Shown one piece after another: positions 1 through 10,100 of a DNA stretch of 17,976 nucleotides. The notes under the pieces are model-generated. The model did no database searches and was not told where the DNA came from. It was given only the letters and a program-made list of their open reading frames with translations. The DNA lies in the NCBI GenBank assembly GCA_903879775.1, contig CAIRMY010000108.1:1-17976 (forward strand), written 5' to 3'. A program made the translations under genes and the position numbers. Source of the DNA: an uncultured Bacteroidota bacterium (GTDB lineage: Bacteria > Bacteroidota > Bacteroidia > NS11-12g > UBA955). Within the stretch, counting starts at the first letter, position 1; every line of letters begins with the position of its first letter.

Positions 1-2
1 CT

Positions 3-302
3 GCTGCTGCTGCTCCTACTGGTGCTGTTAGCCCTGCAGGTGGTGGCGCTGCTATCCCTGGTTTGGCTTCTGCTCCAGGTCCTGCTACTCCAGGTGCTCC
101 TGGTGCAATCCGTTGCAACCCACCTAGAGGTTTCAAATCTATCGAAGTTGACTTTACCAACGACCCTAGCTTCTCTAAATGTTTCTTTATCGCTGAAGCT
201 CAATACAATGCTTTGCCTAAAGGACACGCTTTAACTGCTCAATTGACTTTCAAAGGTTCTGACAGATTGGGCTACACTATCACTATGTTCAAATTACAAT
301 AA
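3..302 (+). CDS. 3' end of an Ala/Pro/Gly-rich protein of unknown function (5' truncated)
   Basis: An open frame of 99 codons enters from the left edge and stops at TAA 300-302. The first 37 or so residues visible are a low-complexity Ala/Pro/Gly linker (four Ala codons, then PGPATPGAPGA-type sequence). A compact C-terminal segment of about 60 residues follows, with two Cys (codon 38 and the SKCFF motif), and it ends YTITMFKLQ. I do not recognise a family. Codon choice is strongly biased to GCT, GGT, CCT, TCT and AAA, unlike the more mixed usage of the adhesin operon, which hints at high expression. The gene is followed 24 bases later by a strong terminator, so it ends its own transcription unit. 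The true start lies outside the window; the internal TTG at 63 is not a credible start because the frame is open and compositionally coding upstream of it. Confidence 0.75.
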   Translation, partial: AAAAPTGAVSPAGGGAAIPGLASAPGPATPGAPGAIRCNPPRGFKSIEVDFTNDPSFSKCFFIAEAQYNALPKGHALTAQLTFKGSDRLGYTITMFKLQ

Positions 303-311
303 GTAATCACA

Positions 312-366
312 ATATTCAATTACAAGAGCCACCCTTTCGGGTGGCTTTTTTTTTGTAATTGAATAT
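312..366. repeat. Perfect 14-bp inverted repeat enclosing the terminator
   Basis: ATATTCAATTACAA at 312-325 is the exact reverse complement of TTGTAATTGAATAT at 353-366. The arms flank the terminator hairpin and its T-run symmetrically, so the transcript could form a second outer helix after the terminator stem, or the arms could mark an inserted terminator cassette or a binding site. Confidence 0.85.
327..354 (+). terminator. Rho-independent terminator
   Basis: An 8-bp perfect stem (AGCCACCC at 327-334, GGGTGGCT at 339-346) closes a TTTC loop. The last stem T begins a run of nine T (346-354). It lies 24 bases after the stop codon at 300-302 and should terminate that gene. Read on the minus strand, the hairpin is not followed by a T-run, so it does not look like an efficient terminator for the opposing operon. 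Confidence 0.93.
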
Positions 367-577
367 GATTAGAACGGTTAGAACGTTTAGAAGGGTTAGT
401 AAGATTAGGAGATTAGACAGAATTTAACTTGCCGAAAAATGTAAACTTAGAAAGGTTAGAAGGGTTAGTAAGATATGGAGATTAGACGGAATTTAACTTG
501 CCGTACAATGCTAAACTTTAAACGCTAAACGGTTAAAGAGGTTATAGGATTAGAAAGATTAGAGGATTAGAAGAAAA
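367..577. repeat. GTTAGAA-rich degenerate nonamer array, three blocks
   Basis: From 367 the sequence runs in 9-base steps of the form GRTTAGAAS: GATTAGAAC, GGTTAGAAC, GTTTAGAAG, GGTTAGTAA, then GATTAGG and GATTAGAC. A second block lies at about 454-487 and a third at about 541-572 (GGATTAGAAAGATTAGAGGATTAG pattern). No open frame of convincing composition covers the stretch. It looks like noncoding simple-sequence repeat of the sort found between Bacteroidota genes, with no function evident. Confidence 0.75.
387..503. repeat. 48-bp direct repeat, two copies, 69-bp period
   Basis: Copy 1 (387-434) and copy 2 (456-503) match at 45 of 48 positions, running from TTAGAAGGGTTAGTAAGAT to GAATTTAACTTGCCG. 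Differences are a TA/AT swap at 406-407 and A/G at 419. The spacer between the copies is also partly similar (AAATGTAAACTTAG against CAATGCTAAACTTT), so this is probably a tandem duplication of a 69-bp unit with a decayed third copy. Confidence 0.85.
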
Positions 578-581
578 CCCA

Positions 582-686
582 TCAACTTAAATCTGCGTCG
601 TAAAATCAACAGCGAAGGTGTCAACTTGCGTAGCAAATTCAACAGCCGAAGGTATCAACTTGCGAAGCAAATTCAACTGCGAAGCG
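582..686. repeat. Three imperfect tandem units of 32-39 bp
   Basis: Units begin at 582, 621 and 655, each starting TCAACTT. Units two and three share TCAACTTGCGNAGCAAATTCAAC, and all three contain a CAACNGCGAAG-like segment; a fourth TCAAC begins at 687. Unit lengths are about 39, 34 and 32 bp. The array ends 11 bases before the stop codon (698-700) of the minus-strand operon, so it would lie in the 3' untranslated region of that transcript. There are no unique spacers, so it is not a CRISPR. Confidence 0.8.
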
Positions 687-697
687 TCAACAATTTT

Positions 698-1240
698 TTA
701 CCAAACGTCTGAAAACCAAGAACTCCAATTATCACCACCAGAGCCCCTACTCATGCCATTGCCTCCGGTAAGATCAAATCTAAACCCATATTCTATTTGC
801 CCCGAAAAGGGAGAAACAATATTCGCATTGTTACTATAAAAATAGGAAGTTCTAAATTTCAAAAACGAGAAATCCGTAATCATAAATTGTGATTGCAAGA
901 AAACCGCATTCGCAAATGCTCTATCTTTTAAAATATCTAATCTTTGATAACCAAGAGTCAATACAAACTCCTCTGAGTTGACAATATGATAACCAAGATC
1001 AAGTTTTACATCTCGAGTACCACTCAAACCTCCTCCAACATACAAATTACCTAGAGTTAGATTTAAACTTCCAGTAGGTAAAAATTCATTGTTTTCAATG
1101 GCCAAATATTGTACTCCACCCGACAATTCCAAATCGAGAATATTGTCGGATATTTTTTGCCCTTTTAGGTTATTCATGCAAAACGTTGATATCAAAATAG
1201 ATAAGAACATTTTTGTTAACCAATAATAATTCTTGAGCAT
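698..1240 (-). CDS. Small secreted, probable outer-membrane beta-barrel protein, function unknown
   Basis: The start chosen is ATG at 1240 (180 aa), 14 bases after the stop of the upstream OmpA-family gene. A longer reading from TTG at 1273 would overlap that gene and put eleven polar residues before the signal peptide, so I reject it. The N-terminus has a lysine-containing n-region, a hydrophobic stretch (MFLSILISTF) and a likely cleavage near LKGQ/KIS. The mature part of about 150 residues alternates polar and hydrophobic residues with short Gly/Asn turns (for example LNLTLGNLYVGGGLSG and FVLTLGYQRLDIL), as in small outer-membrane barrels. The end is Gly/Ser/Trp-rich (GSGGDNWSSWFSDVW). There is no type A or B sorting domain. 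I recognise no named family. Its place as last gene of the operon suggests an accessory role in the surface assembly. The barrel call is an inference from pattern only. Confidence 0.72.
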   Translation of the reverse strand: MLKNYYWLTKMFLSILISTFCMNNLKGQKISDNILDLELSGGVQYLAIENNEFLPTGSLNLTLGNLYVGGGLSGTRDVKLDLGYHIVNSEEFVLTLGYQRLDILKDRAFANAVFLQSQFMITDFSFLKFRTSYFYSNNANIVSPFSGQIEYGFRFDLTGGNGMSRGSGGDNWSSWFSDVW

Positions 1241-1254
1241 AGATTTTACCGACG

Positions 1255-3138
1255 TTATTTTGATTTCTTCCAATAGAATACTGGCGTAATAATTAACTCA
1301 GTACGTCTATTTTGTCTGTGTTCTTCTTCAGAACATTCAATACCATCGGCACAGTGATTGATTAACATAGATTCACCAAATCCAATTGGTAAAATTTGAC
1401 CTGGATTTACGCCCTTGTTTTTGAGATATTCAGCTACGTAATCAGCACGACTTTGAGATAATTTCAAATTCTTCATTTTTGGACCACGGCTATCAGTATA
1501 TGACCTAATTTCAAGACCCCAATCTGAACGCTTATTAAGAAGTGCCGCAACTATTTCCAATTCGTGCTCAAAATCCTTTTCAATTACAAATTCATTGTCT
1601 ATATGAAACAATGTCATAAATTTATAATCCTTATAATTCGAAGAAGAATCAACCTTTTGGATGGTCTCTAATCGTTCAGAATCAGACATTAATACAAACG
1701 ACATTTTTCTTGCATAGTCGTATTTATTTATGCTTTCTTTTCTTACTTTATCGAGAGTATTCTGAATACTACCTGAAGATTGATCACCATTTGCAACAAC
1801 ATCAACCGAAGGATTCTCAACCGGTGCAGGAGGTATAAAAGGCAAAACTGATTCATAAATTGTTTCATAAGGGACATTTACTGAATAAAGAGATTGAGTA
1901 TTTGCCGAATCAGAAGCAGAATAATACAATTTCCCATCATAATATTTAGGAAAATACTCATCTTTAACGGTGTTAATAAAAGTGCCAGCGTTGCTGACCT
2001 CATTATTCAATAAGCTATAAAAATACAAATCGTAACCGCCAAATCCTACTCTACCTTCAGATGCAAATGCAATAATTTCATCATTGATAAATACAGGATC
2101 AGACTCAGAAAGTATGGTATTGACTTTAGGACCTAAATTCCCAATATTTGTGATAGACATCTTCCCAGATTTATCAAAAGCAATGTCACAAATCCAAACA
2201 TCTGATTTGCCTAAAGAACCGGGCATATCACTGCAAAACAAACCTTTGGTTCGCGATTCATTTAAAACAAATGATGACACATTGTAATAATATTGTTCAA
2301 GTCCAATTCCCTCAAAAGTATATTTACCTAATTTAGGATTGTAGAAATATCTGTAAGATTGCAAGAGAAATTGATCACTGTCATTTACAAAACGATTGTT
2401 CATTGTAACATAATAATTTCCAAAACTATCGATATGAGACAATTCAACGTAGCGATTAATCACTCGATCTTGCAAAAGCTGACCATTTGAAACAGTTTCT
2501 GAGCTCCAATTAAGTGCGGCTCTAATTTGACCATAGGATTGTTTATCTGTACCTGAAATACTATTGAGCAAACCATCGGGAAGTAATTCCTTTGTATGGA
2601 AGTACCATGAGAAATCGCGTGGATTTCTGACAGCCCCATAATTTACAGGTGATTTAGAATTGAATTTAAACTTTTTCTTGGAAGTTGAAAACAGATCTAA
2701 TCCTTGATGCCTATGATGATAGTTGGTATCTAAATAATCGTCATAAACATTTAGATAAGAATATTCTCCGGCTTTGAGAACAGAGATTAAACTATCAGAA
2801 TAAGTGTATTTTCCAACTTTTCTTGAAATTAAAGCAATTTCCAATAAATCTTTATTTAAAATGCTATTGGGAAATTTAGTCAGCATTTTAGAATACACAA
2901 CTAGTGCAGAATCATTTTGATTCAACTTAGATAAAGCCGTAGCGATTGATCTGTATTCTACTGCAAGTTTAACATCATTTAAAGTTTGATATGAAGCCAG
3001 TGCATTTTGATAGCGCATATGCTTCACTTGCTCGTAAGCAGGGGTTTTGGGTTTCGACCTATTGGCGAGTGTTCTGGGTAATTCAACAGCACCAAGGTGA
3101 AATAAAATCCAAATAAAAATATATTCCGGCTTTAGCAT
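1255..3138 (-). CDS. OmpA-family peptidoglycan-binding protein with PD40-like motifs
   Basis: A protein of 627 aa with an N-terminal export signal (hydrophobic residues about 7-18). Residues about 34-120 are helical and TPR-like (YQNALASY, DSALVVYSKMLTKFP). Residues about 150-425 contain beta-propeller PD40-type motifs: FCSDMPGSLGKSDVWICDI near 301, FASEGRVGFGGYDLYFYSL near 358 and LYYSASDSANTQSLYSVN near 404. The OmpA C-terminal domain spans about 510-620, with the signature N-x2-LS-x2-RA-x2-V at 557-568 and TDSRG just before it, which includes the expected diaminopimelate-binding Asp. A Cys pair (596 and 602) lies in the NHCADGIECSEEEHRQNRRTE-type loop common in Bacteroidota. Such proteins usually sit beside PorP/SprF genes and probably tether outer-membrane T9SS components to the cell wall. 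The domain order resembles PorE, but I see no carboxypeptidase-regulatory-like domain between propeller and OmpA. The ATG is 5 bases after the PorP/SprF stop. Confidence 0.93.
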   Translation of the reverse strand: MLKPEYIFIWILFHLGAVELPRTLANRSKPKTPAYEQVKHMRYQNALASYQTLNDVKLAVEYRSIATALSKLNQNDSALVVYSKMLTKFPNSILNKDLLEIALISRKVGKYTYSDSLISVLKAGEYSYLNVYDDYLDTNYHHRHQGLDLFSTSKKKFKFNSKSPVNYGAVRNPRDFSWYFHTKELLPDGLLNSISGTDKQSYGQIRAALNWSSETVSNGQLLQDRVINRYVELSHIDSFGNYYVTMNNRFVNDSDQFLLQSYRYFYNPKLGKYTFEGIGLEQYYYNVSSFVLNESRTKGLFCSDMPGSLGKSDVWICDIAFDKSGKMSITNIGNLGPKVNTILSESDPVFINDEIIAFASEGRVGFGGYDLYFYSLLNNEVSNAGTFINTVKDEYFPKYYDGKLYYSASDSANTQSLYSVNVPYETIYESVLPFIPPAPVENPSVDVVANGDQSSGSIQNTLDKVRKESINKYDYARKMSFVLMSDSERLETIQKVDSSSNYKDYKFMTLFHIDNEFVIEKDFEHELEIVAALLNKRSDWGLEIRSYTDSRGPKMKNLKLSQSRADYVAEYLKNKGVNPGQILPIGFGESMLINHCADGIECSEEEHRQNRRTELIITPVFYWKKSK

Positions 3139-3143
3139 TTCAG

Positions 3144-4115
3144 TTAATAAAATCTAGGTACAACTTTAGTTTGTTTACTTGGTTGACTGAAACTGTAAGA
3201 CAAACCAAATTCATGTGAAACAAATGGAATATTTTTATTGTAGACAGTTCCGTTTTCATAAGAATACAAAACTTTGAAGAACTCATTCACTTTTATACTC
3301 GACAATACGGCGTGAGAACCTGTTGATCTATATCCATACCCAATGGAAAATAAGTCTTTATCAATTAGGTATCCATTGAAATCAAATTGCATTGGCAGGC
3401 CATAATAATATCTTGTTTGAATGGTTGTTTTAAAATTCCATTTTGAATTTAATGGAATAATATAACCTGCATTCAATAAATAAAAGGTTCGAGCATTGTA
3501 ACCAATATTCACATTGTCAATAATTTGATCTGATAGCAAAGCATATTGTGGCATGGCACCACCTATATAGTAATTTTTACCATAAATAATTACACCACCA
3601 CCAATCACAGGGGTGTTTATATTATAATCATTACCTCCAATTGCAACATCAGTTGGATTATCGGCAACCAGACTGGATAATTGCATGTTAAAACCAAAGA
3701 TACCTAACCTAAGTCCAACAGCAACATTCACATTTTTGGACACTTGTTTATGATAAGCAATATCTCCGGCAATCACATTCATTGAAAGCGGGGAAGCAAC
3801 TTTAAAACTACCAACTTTTAAGCTTTGGAAATTCGCACCAAGAGCAAAATCTTTACTCAGAGGCGTTTGGATACCCAAACAGGTATACCTTGGCGTACCT
3901 GGAAAATTTGCCCATTGAATTCTTGAGATTGCATCTATTCTCAACGACTGATGCATTCCATTATATGCAGGATTTTGAATGCCCGAAACCACATCATACT
4001 GAGTGGTTAATGAGGCTTGTTGCGCGTTTAAAGAATGCGCCGACAACATAAAAAGAATGTATCCAAAATACTTTCTAAACATTTGATTTATTGATATTTT
4101 GAGATAAATCATCAT
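3144..4115 (-). CDS. PorP/SprF-family type IX secretion outer-membrane protein
   Basis: A protein of 323 aa from ATG 4115, which overlaps the preceding stop as ATGA; two ATG codons stand in tandem. A third candidate, ATG 4082, gives a more standard signal peptide (MFRKYFGYILF, cleavage after HSLNA, then QQASL) and 312 aa, so the true start could be either. The mature N-terminus shows the family signature NPAYNG (residues 48-53) followed by RIQWANFPGTPRY (65-77). The rest is a chain of amphipathic beta strands ending in a barrel-like segment. In Flavobacterium johnsoniae the family member SprF is required for surface display of SprB, a type B sorting-domain protein. Lying directly after two type B cargo genes, this protein is the likely partner of one or both. 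Family assignment is firm; cargo pairing is inferred. Confidence 0.95.
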   Translation of the reverse strand: MMIYLKISINQMFRKYFGYILFMLSAHSLNAQQASLTTQYDVVSGIQNPAYNGMHQSLRIDAISRIQWANFPGTPRYTCLGIQTPLSKDFALGANFQSLKVGSFKVASPLSMNVIAGDIAYHKQVSKNVNVAVGLRLGIFGFNMQLSSLVADNPTDVAIGGNDYNINTPVIGGGVIIYGKNYYIGGAMPQYALLSDQIIDNVNIGYNARTFYLLNAGYIIPLNSKWNFKTTIQTRYYYGLPMQFDFNGYLIDKDLFSIGYGYRSTGSHAVLSSIKVNEFFKVLYSYENGTVYNKNIPFVSHEFGLSYSFSQPSKQTKVVPRFY

Positions 4116-7100
4116 GGTTTGATATAAAAATTACCTTTTGATTGAGGCCTGTTATAGTTTGTGCTGTTGCTTTGATTATGATCGAGCACATAAAAATAAA
4201 TTCCTTCAGGTAAAACTACATTATTCGCAAAGTTTGAACCCTCTGTATTTATACCTCCCCAATTATTTTGATATGGACCATTGGATTTAAAAACCACTTG
4301 ACCCCATTGATTGAAAACAACAATGCTTGCATTGGGAAAATTAACTAGACCTTTTATTTTCAAAACGTCATTCACACCGTCATTATTTGGGGTAAACACC
4401 TCCGGAACAAATGTTTGACAATCCAAGAAATCTTTGTAAGAATTTCTATCAGAATCTACACTCCCTTCAATTTCATCAGATACTTCGTCTCCATCACTAT
4501 CTAAATCTAAATAATTAGGCGAACCATCCCCATCAAAATCAAAGTTTAACTCAGTGGAATCTGCAATATTGTCGTTATCTGAATCAAAATCTAACCAATT
4601 CCCTAAACCATCAAGATCAAAATCATTTGCCGTTTCTATAGAATCTTGGATATTGTCTTGATCGCTATCTTGATCTAAATAATTAGGGATATAGTCGTAA
4701 TCTAAATCAATATTCTTCTCAATTTCATCAGAGATTTTATCATTGTCGCTATCGAAATCTTCAAAGTCTCTGGTTCCATCGCCATCACTATCAACTTGAT
4801 TTTGATCATAAGCATCTCCAAACTTACCGGTGAGATCATCGGCTTCATCTTGAATTCCATCTAAATCTGTATCAATACCATCGACACGACCGTCAAAATT
4901 CTTATCAGAAAATAATTTACCTGATTCAACTAAATCAGAAATGCCATCGCCATCAGAATCGGTATCAATGAAATTAAACAATCCATCGCCATCAACATCG
5001 CTTGTAATACATGAATCAAGATTAATAACCATACCTTTTCCACTAACATCATTGTAACCACATTCCCTCACATCATTAACACCATCATTGTCGGAGTCAA
5101 GATCTAAAGAGTTAGGTATTCCATCGCCATCAGAATCAGAATATGTCTCAATTTTATCTGGGATTCCATCTTCGTCTGAATCTTTGTCAATTGCATCTAA
5201 AATACCATCGTTGTCTGTATCTTTTAGTCCTTCATACAAATCAAGAACACCATCTTGATCTGAATCTTCATCTCTAAAATCTGGTGTCCCATCGTCGTCA
5301 GAATCTGGAAGTGAAGGATTTGGTCTTCCTTCAATTTCATCCAAAATACCATCGTTGTCGGAATCTATATCTTTAAAATCAAATTGACCATCAGCATCGG
5401 TATCTGCTGGAGTATTTGATACAAAGGGCTGTCCCTCAACTTCATCTGAAATACCGTCTCCATCACTATCTGTATCTAAAAAGTCGGGGATTCTATCATT
5501 GTCAAAATCTAAATTTGTTTCAAACAAATCCGGAATTTTATCATTGTCAGCATCTTTATCTATCCAATTTCCCGATCCGTCTTTATCTAAATCTGCACTC
5601 GTTTCAACTTCATCAAGAATATTATCGTTGTCAGAATCTAAATCCAACCAAGAACCAAGACCATCGTTATCATAATCAAAACTAGATTCAATTTTATCTA
5701 AAATCCCGTCGGCATCTGAATCATAATCAATATAATTTGGCTTTCCATCTTCATCAAAATCTTTGTTAGTTTCAATTGAATCAGAAATTAAATCATTATC
5801 AGAATCTAAATCTCTAAAATCTAATGTTCCATCATTGTCAAAATCCAAGGGTTGATCTGTAGGGCCATTTTCAACTTTATCAGAAATTAAATCCCCATCT
5901 GAATCTAAATCTTTATAATCTGGAAACAAGTCAGAATCAGTAAATACTAGCAAATAACCAGAGGCATTATTTGCCAAAACGGGTACACCATTAAATGCAA
6001 CACTTACTTTTCCTAGGCCAACCCTACCATTTCTATCAGGGTCGTAACCATTGTTTTCAATAATATCAAGAATTCGATCATTATCAGAATCCAAGTCATA
6101 TACATTGGCATAACCATCTCTATCAAGATCTAATAAGATATCCAAACCATCATTTTCATCTAAATCAAGAACTCCATCATTATCGGAATCTTTATCTAAA
6201 TAATTTGGCACCCCATCTTGATCAAAATCTAGAGCTCTCTCCACATAATCTGGAATGCTATCTTTATCTGCATCGCCAAGTTCAACAATAACCTTAACCC
6301 ATTGATTTGCACTTTTATTTCCAACGCCATCAACGATACTCGCTTCAATCCAATTTTCACCAATTTCTAAGTTTGTAAATTGAGATTGAGTGAAATTTAT
6401 AGCTTTGATTGTACAGTTGTCTTGGGCAGAAACTACAAAATCTTTAGCCGTTAAATTTGCAAAGCCTGCAGTATCAATGTAAATAACAGCATCTTTGACC
6501 AATATTTTTGGACGAATCGTATCCTTTACAATGACACTAAACTGTTGAGCGCTCAAATTGCCACTTTTATCTAATGCCACCAAAGACACTATACGTGTTC
6601 CAATCTTTGAACAATCAAATATCGAATCTGTTAAATATAAGTTTTGGATTTCACAATTGTCAGAACATAATGATGCAAAAACATCTTTAGACAACTTTAC
6701 TTTTCCAAGGCTATCGAGGTAAACTGTTTTATTCTGAGCAATAACAATTGGCGAAATTGTATCAAATACCTTTACGTTTACAATTGCAATTGCAGAATTT
6801 CCAGATGTATCGGTGATTGAATACAACAAAAGTTTATTTCCAACGTCTGTACAATTAAAATTATATTGACTTAAAGTTCTTGTTTTAATTCCACAATTAT
6901 CGTAGCTGCCATTATCGAAATAAGAAGCATCAATTGAAAATTGTCCGGATTTATCTAAATAAATGTTTTTATTCGCTGTCTTTATAATTGGCCTTACAGT
7001 ATCTAAAACTGTAATATCTACAGAATTCACAGTCGTATTTCCAGATTGATCGGAAGTTGTAAATGAAACTGATTTTTTACCCAATTCATAACAATAGAAA

Positions 7101-10100
7101 CGATCTCTACTCAGAGCATATTTAGAAATTCCACAGTTATCAAATGATCCATTATCAACATCGTATAACGACAATACAGCAAACCCATTGTTATCTAAGT
7201 AAACTGAGGTATTTCTCGTTTTATTTGTCGGTTTAATGGTATCATAAACAGTAAGTGAAACGTTTACCTGAGAAGAATTACCACTCGGATCTGAAACTGT
7301 ATAAACTATAATATTGCTCCCTAGGTTACCGCAAGTAAAAACTGACTTACTTATACTTTTTGAAGCAATTTTGCAATTATCGAAACTTCCGTCATCTAAA
7401 TCGGATGGAGATAAAACCGAATATCCATATTGATTTAAATAAAGCGAAACATTTTTAATTTTTATCACAGGATTAATGGTATCGATCACTGTAACTTTTA
7501 CCGATTGACTTGTTAAATTACCTGCTTTATCTTTAATTGAAAAGGTAATAAAATTTGCACCCATTTCATTACAATCAAATACTTGTTGACTTAAAGAATA
7601 TGAAACAATTGCACAATTATCATAACTGCCATTATTTACATCTTGTTCAGATATTTTGCCAATACCTGAAGAATTCAAGTAACAATTTACATTCTTATAG
7701 TTGATAATTGGCTTTACCGTATCTAAAACATTTACAGTTACATATTGTAAAGATTGATTGCCAGAATTATCTTTCACTCTCAACACTATTTGATTGACCC
7801 CTAAATTGGTGCAATTAAAAGTAGATTTATTAATTGTAACTGAATCTAATTTGCAGTTGTCATAACTTCCTTTGTTGACCGTAGAAGTTGTAAGTGAAGC
7901 AAAACCACTCGTATTTAAATAAACATTTGCAGATTGTGAAACAATTACAGGTTTCACAGTGTCTTTAACTGTAATGGTGGTATTCTTAACGATCGTATTT
8001 CCACTTAAGTCACTCGCAGTAACTGTAATTAAATTACTCCCTAATTGGCTACAATTAAATGTTGTTTTTGAAATAGAAATTGATGAAACCTCGCAGTTAT
8101 CGGTAATTCCAGAATCCAATTGTGTCAATTGAACTGATACACTGCCTGAATTGCTTAAATAAATAGTTGGTTTTTTGAGGGACATTGAAGGCTTAACAGT
8201 ATCGAGATACTTTAAGTAATAATTTATTGTATCGGAGCAATAATTTTTATCTCTTACAGAAATTGAATAGACCCCTTTTATCAGTTTGTTATAACTCGAA
8301 TCAGATTGGAAAGGTGTGGCATTTAACTGAAAAGAATACGGTTTGATGCCCCCGTTTGTTGTTAATTTAATTTGCCCGGTTGAATCCGCAAAACAAACTG
8401 GATTCACTTTAGATTTTAACGAAAGGTTAAGCTGACTTGGTTGGTATACATTTACAGTATCAGAATAACTACATTGATTTGCATCAATCACCGTAAATGT
8501 ATAATTTCCAATATCAGCAGAAACCACATTCTGTGTTGCGGCATATAAAGCGCCTGAGTTATCTAACCATTCATATGAATAAGGAGATGTACCGCCATTT
8601 ACATTGAGCGACAATGAGCCCTTCAATCCGAAACAAGTTGGTTGGATAACTTTTTTACCCACCGAAATAGCCAAAGGTTGGCTGATCACAATGATCTGAG
8701 AATCCTTACATCCTTTCGCATCCGTCAATTTAACTTTATAATTACCGGCTCCTAAATTTTTATTTGTAACTGAGGTAGAACTATAAGCACTAGGGCCATT
8801 TACGGAATATGTCCAAGGAAATGTCCCTCCCGATCCAAACAATGTAAAGCTACCATTTTTCTGTGTATGGCATTTTACGTTTGTTGAAACATAGGCTAAT
8901 TCTAAATTCTGAGGTGCAGAAACGCTATAAGTTTTTGATAAAAAACATCCGTTGCTATCGGAAATGATTACTGTATAATTGCCAGAGCTGATTTTCGTTA
9001 AATCCTTGGTTTTAATCCCAGAAACCCAAGAAAAAGAATATGGCTTAGAACCCCCAGAAACTGTTTGCTCAATTTTTCCATTTGATAAACCAAAACAGGT
9101 AACATCTGTAATTTTAGAAGATGCCACTAATTGACTTGGCTCTGAAATAAATGCTTGATTATTTGCGGAACAACCACTCGAATCTGTAATTGATACTTGT
9201 AATAAACCATATGGTGCATCATAAATATTTTGATTTGAAGAGACGTATGAGTTAGGTCCTGACCAAGAGAATGTATAAGGTTTTCTTCCACCATTTACTT
9301 CCGTAACAACCGTTCCATTTGCAGTACCGTAACACAAAGCATCTTTAACAGATTTAATTGTAATAGATAATTGTGCCGGCATATTGATTGAAACAGATGC
9401 TGAAACAGTGCAATTTGCTGTATCCGTAACAATTACATTATAAACACCCTGTGATAAATTTGAAATGATAAAAGAACTTGACGTATAATTATTTGGCCCT
9501 GTCCAAGCAATTTGAAACAATCCAATACTACTCACAATATTAAGTTTCGCAAGCCCATCTGAATTGCCAAAGCACTTAATATCGCCTTTTGAAACTTTAG
9601 CAGACAAAAAGTTCACAGAAGACACATTGTATGTAGTATCGAAATTACACCCATTACCATCGGAAATTTCTACTTTATAACTTCCAGTAACAAGGCCTGA
9701 AATATTTTTGCTATTTGAGGCGTATCCAGCGGAATTAGACCATTGATAACTATATCCACCTACACCTCCAGTCAGCGATAGAGCTATAGACCCATTCGCC
9801 GAATTATTGCAACGAGGCTGGACCAAAGTAGATGTTAATACAAATTTATTTGCATCTGCTATATTCACTGAAATTGAATCAAGTTCATTATCATCATCCA
9901 TGACAACAAACGAATAATTCCCAGGGGCTAATGAATCAAATTTCTTAGAAGATTGGTACGATTGCCCAGATATTTTGAATAAAAATGGAGATTTACCACT
10001 CGTAACTTTAAGTTCAACCTTACCGTCATTCGCATTTGAACAAGTAACACCCGATTTTGATAAAACCGATAGCTTTGGTTGACCCGCAGAAATACCATCA

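Noticed and set aside
22..234. Plus-strand frame reading a Leu/Val-rich peptide at the left edge
   Set aside because: It is the out-of-frame reading of the Ala/Pro/Gly linker; the frame ending at 302 has better codon use and a terminator after it.
582..686. Possible short CRISPR array
   Set aside because: The units are contiguous imperfect repeats without unique spacers and without cas genes nearby.
618..839. Plus-strand open frame of 73 codons
   Set aside because: It spans the noncoding tandem repeats and the antisense of the small minus-strand gene; no signal, family or start context supports it.
5416..5685. Plus-strand open frame of 89 codons with repeated CQNLNL-like segments
   Set aside because: It is the antisense shadow of the Asp-rich calcium repeats; its apparent repeats mirror the GAT-rich codons of the real gene.
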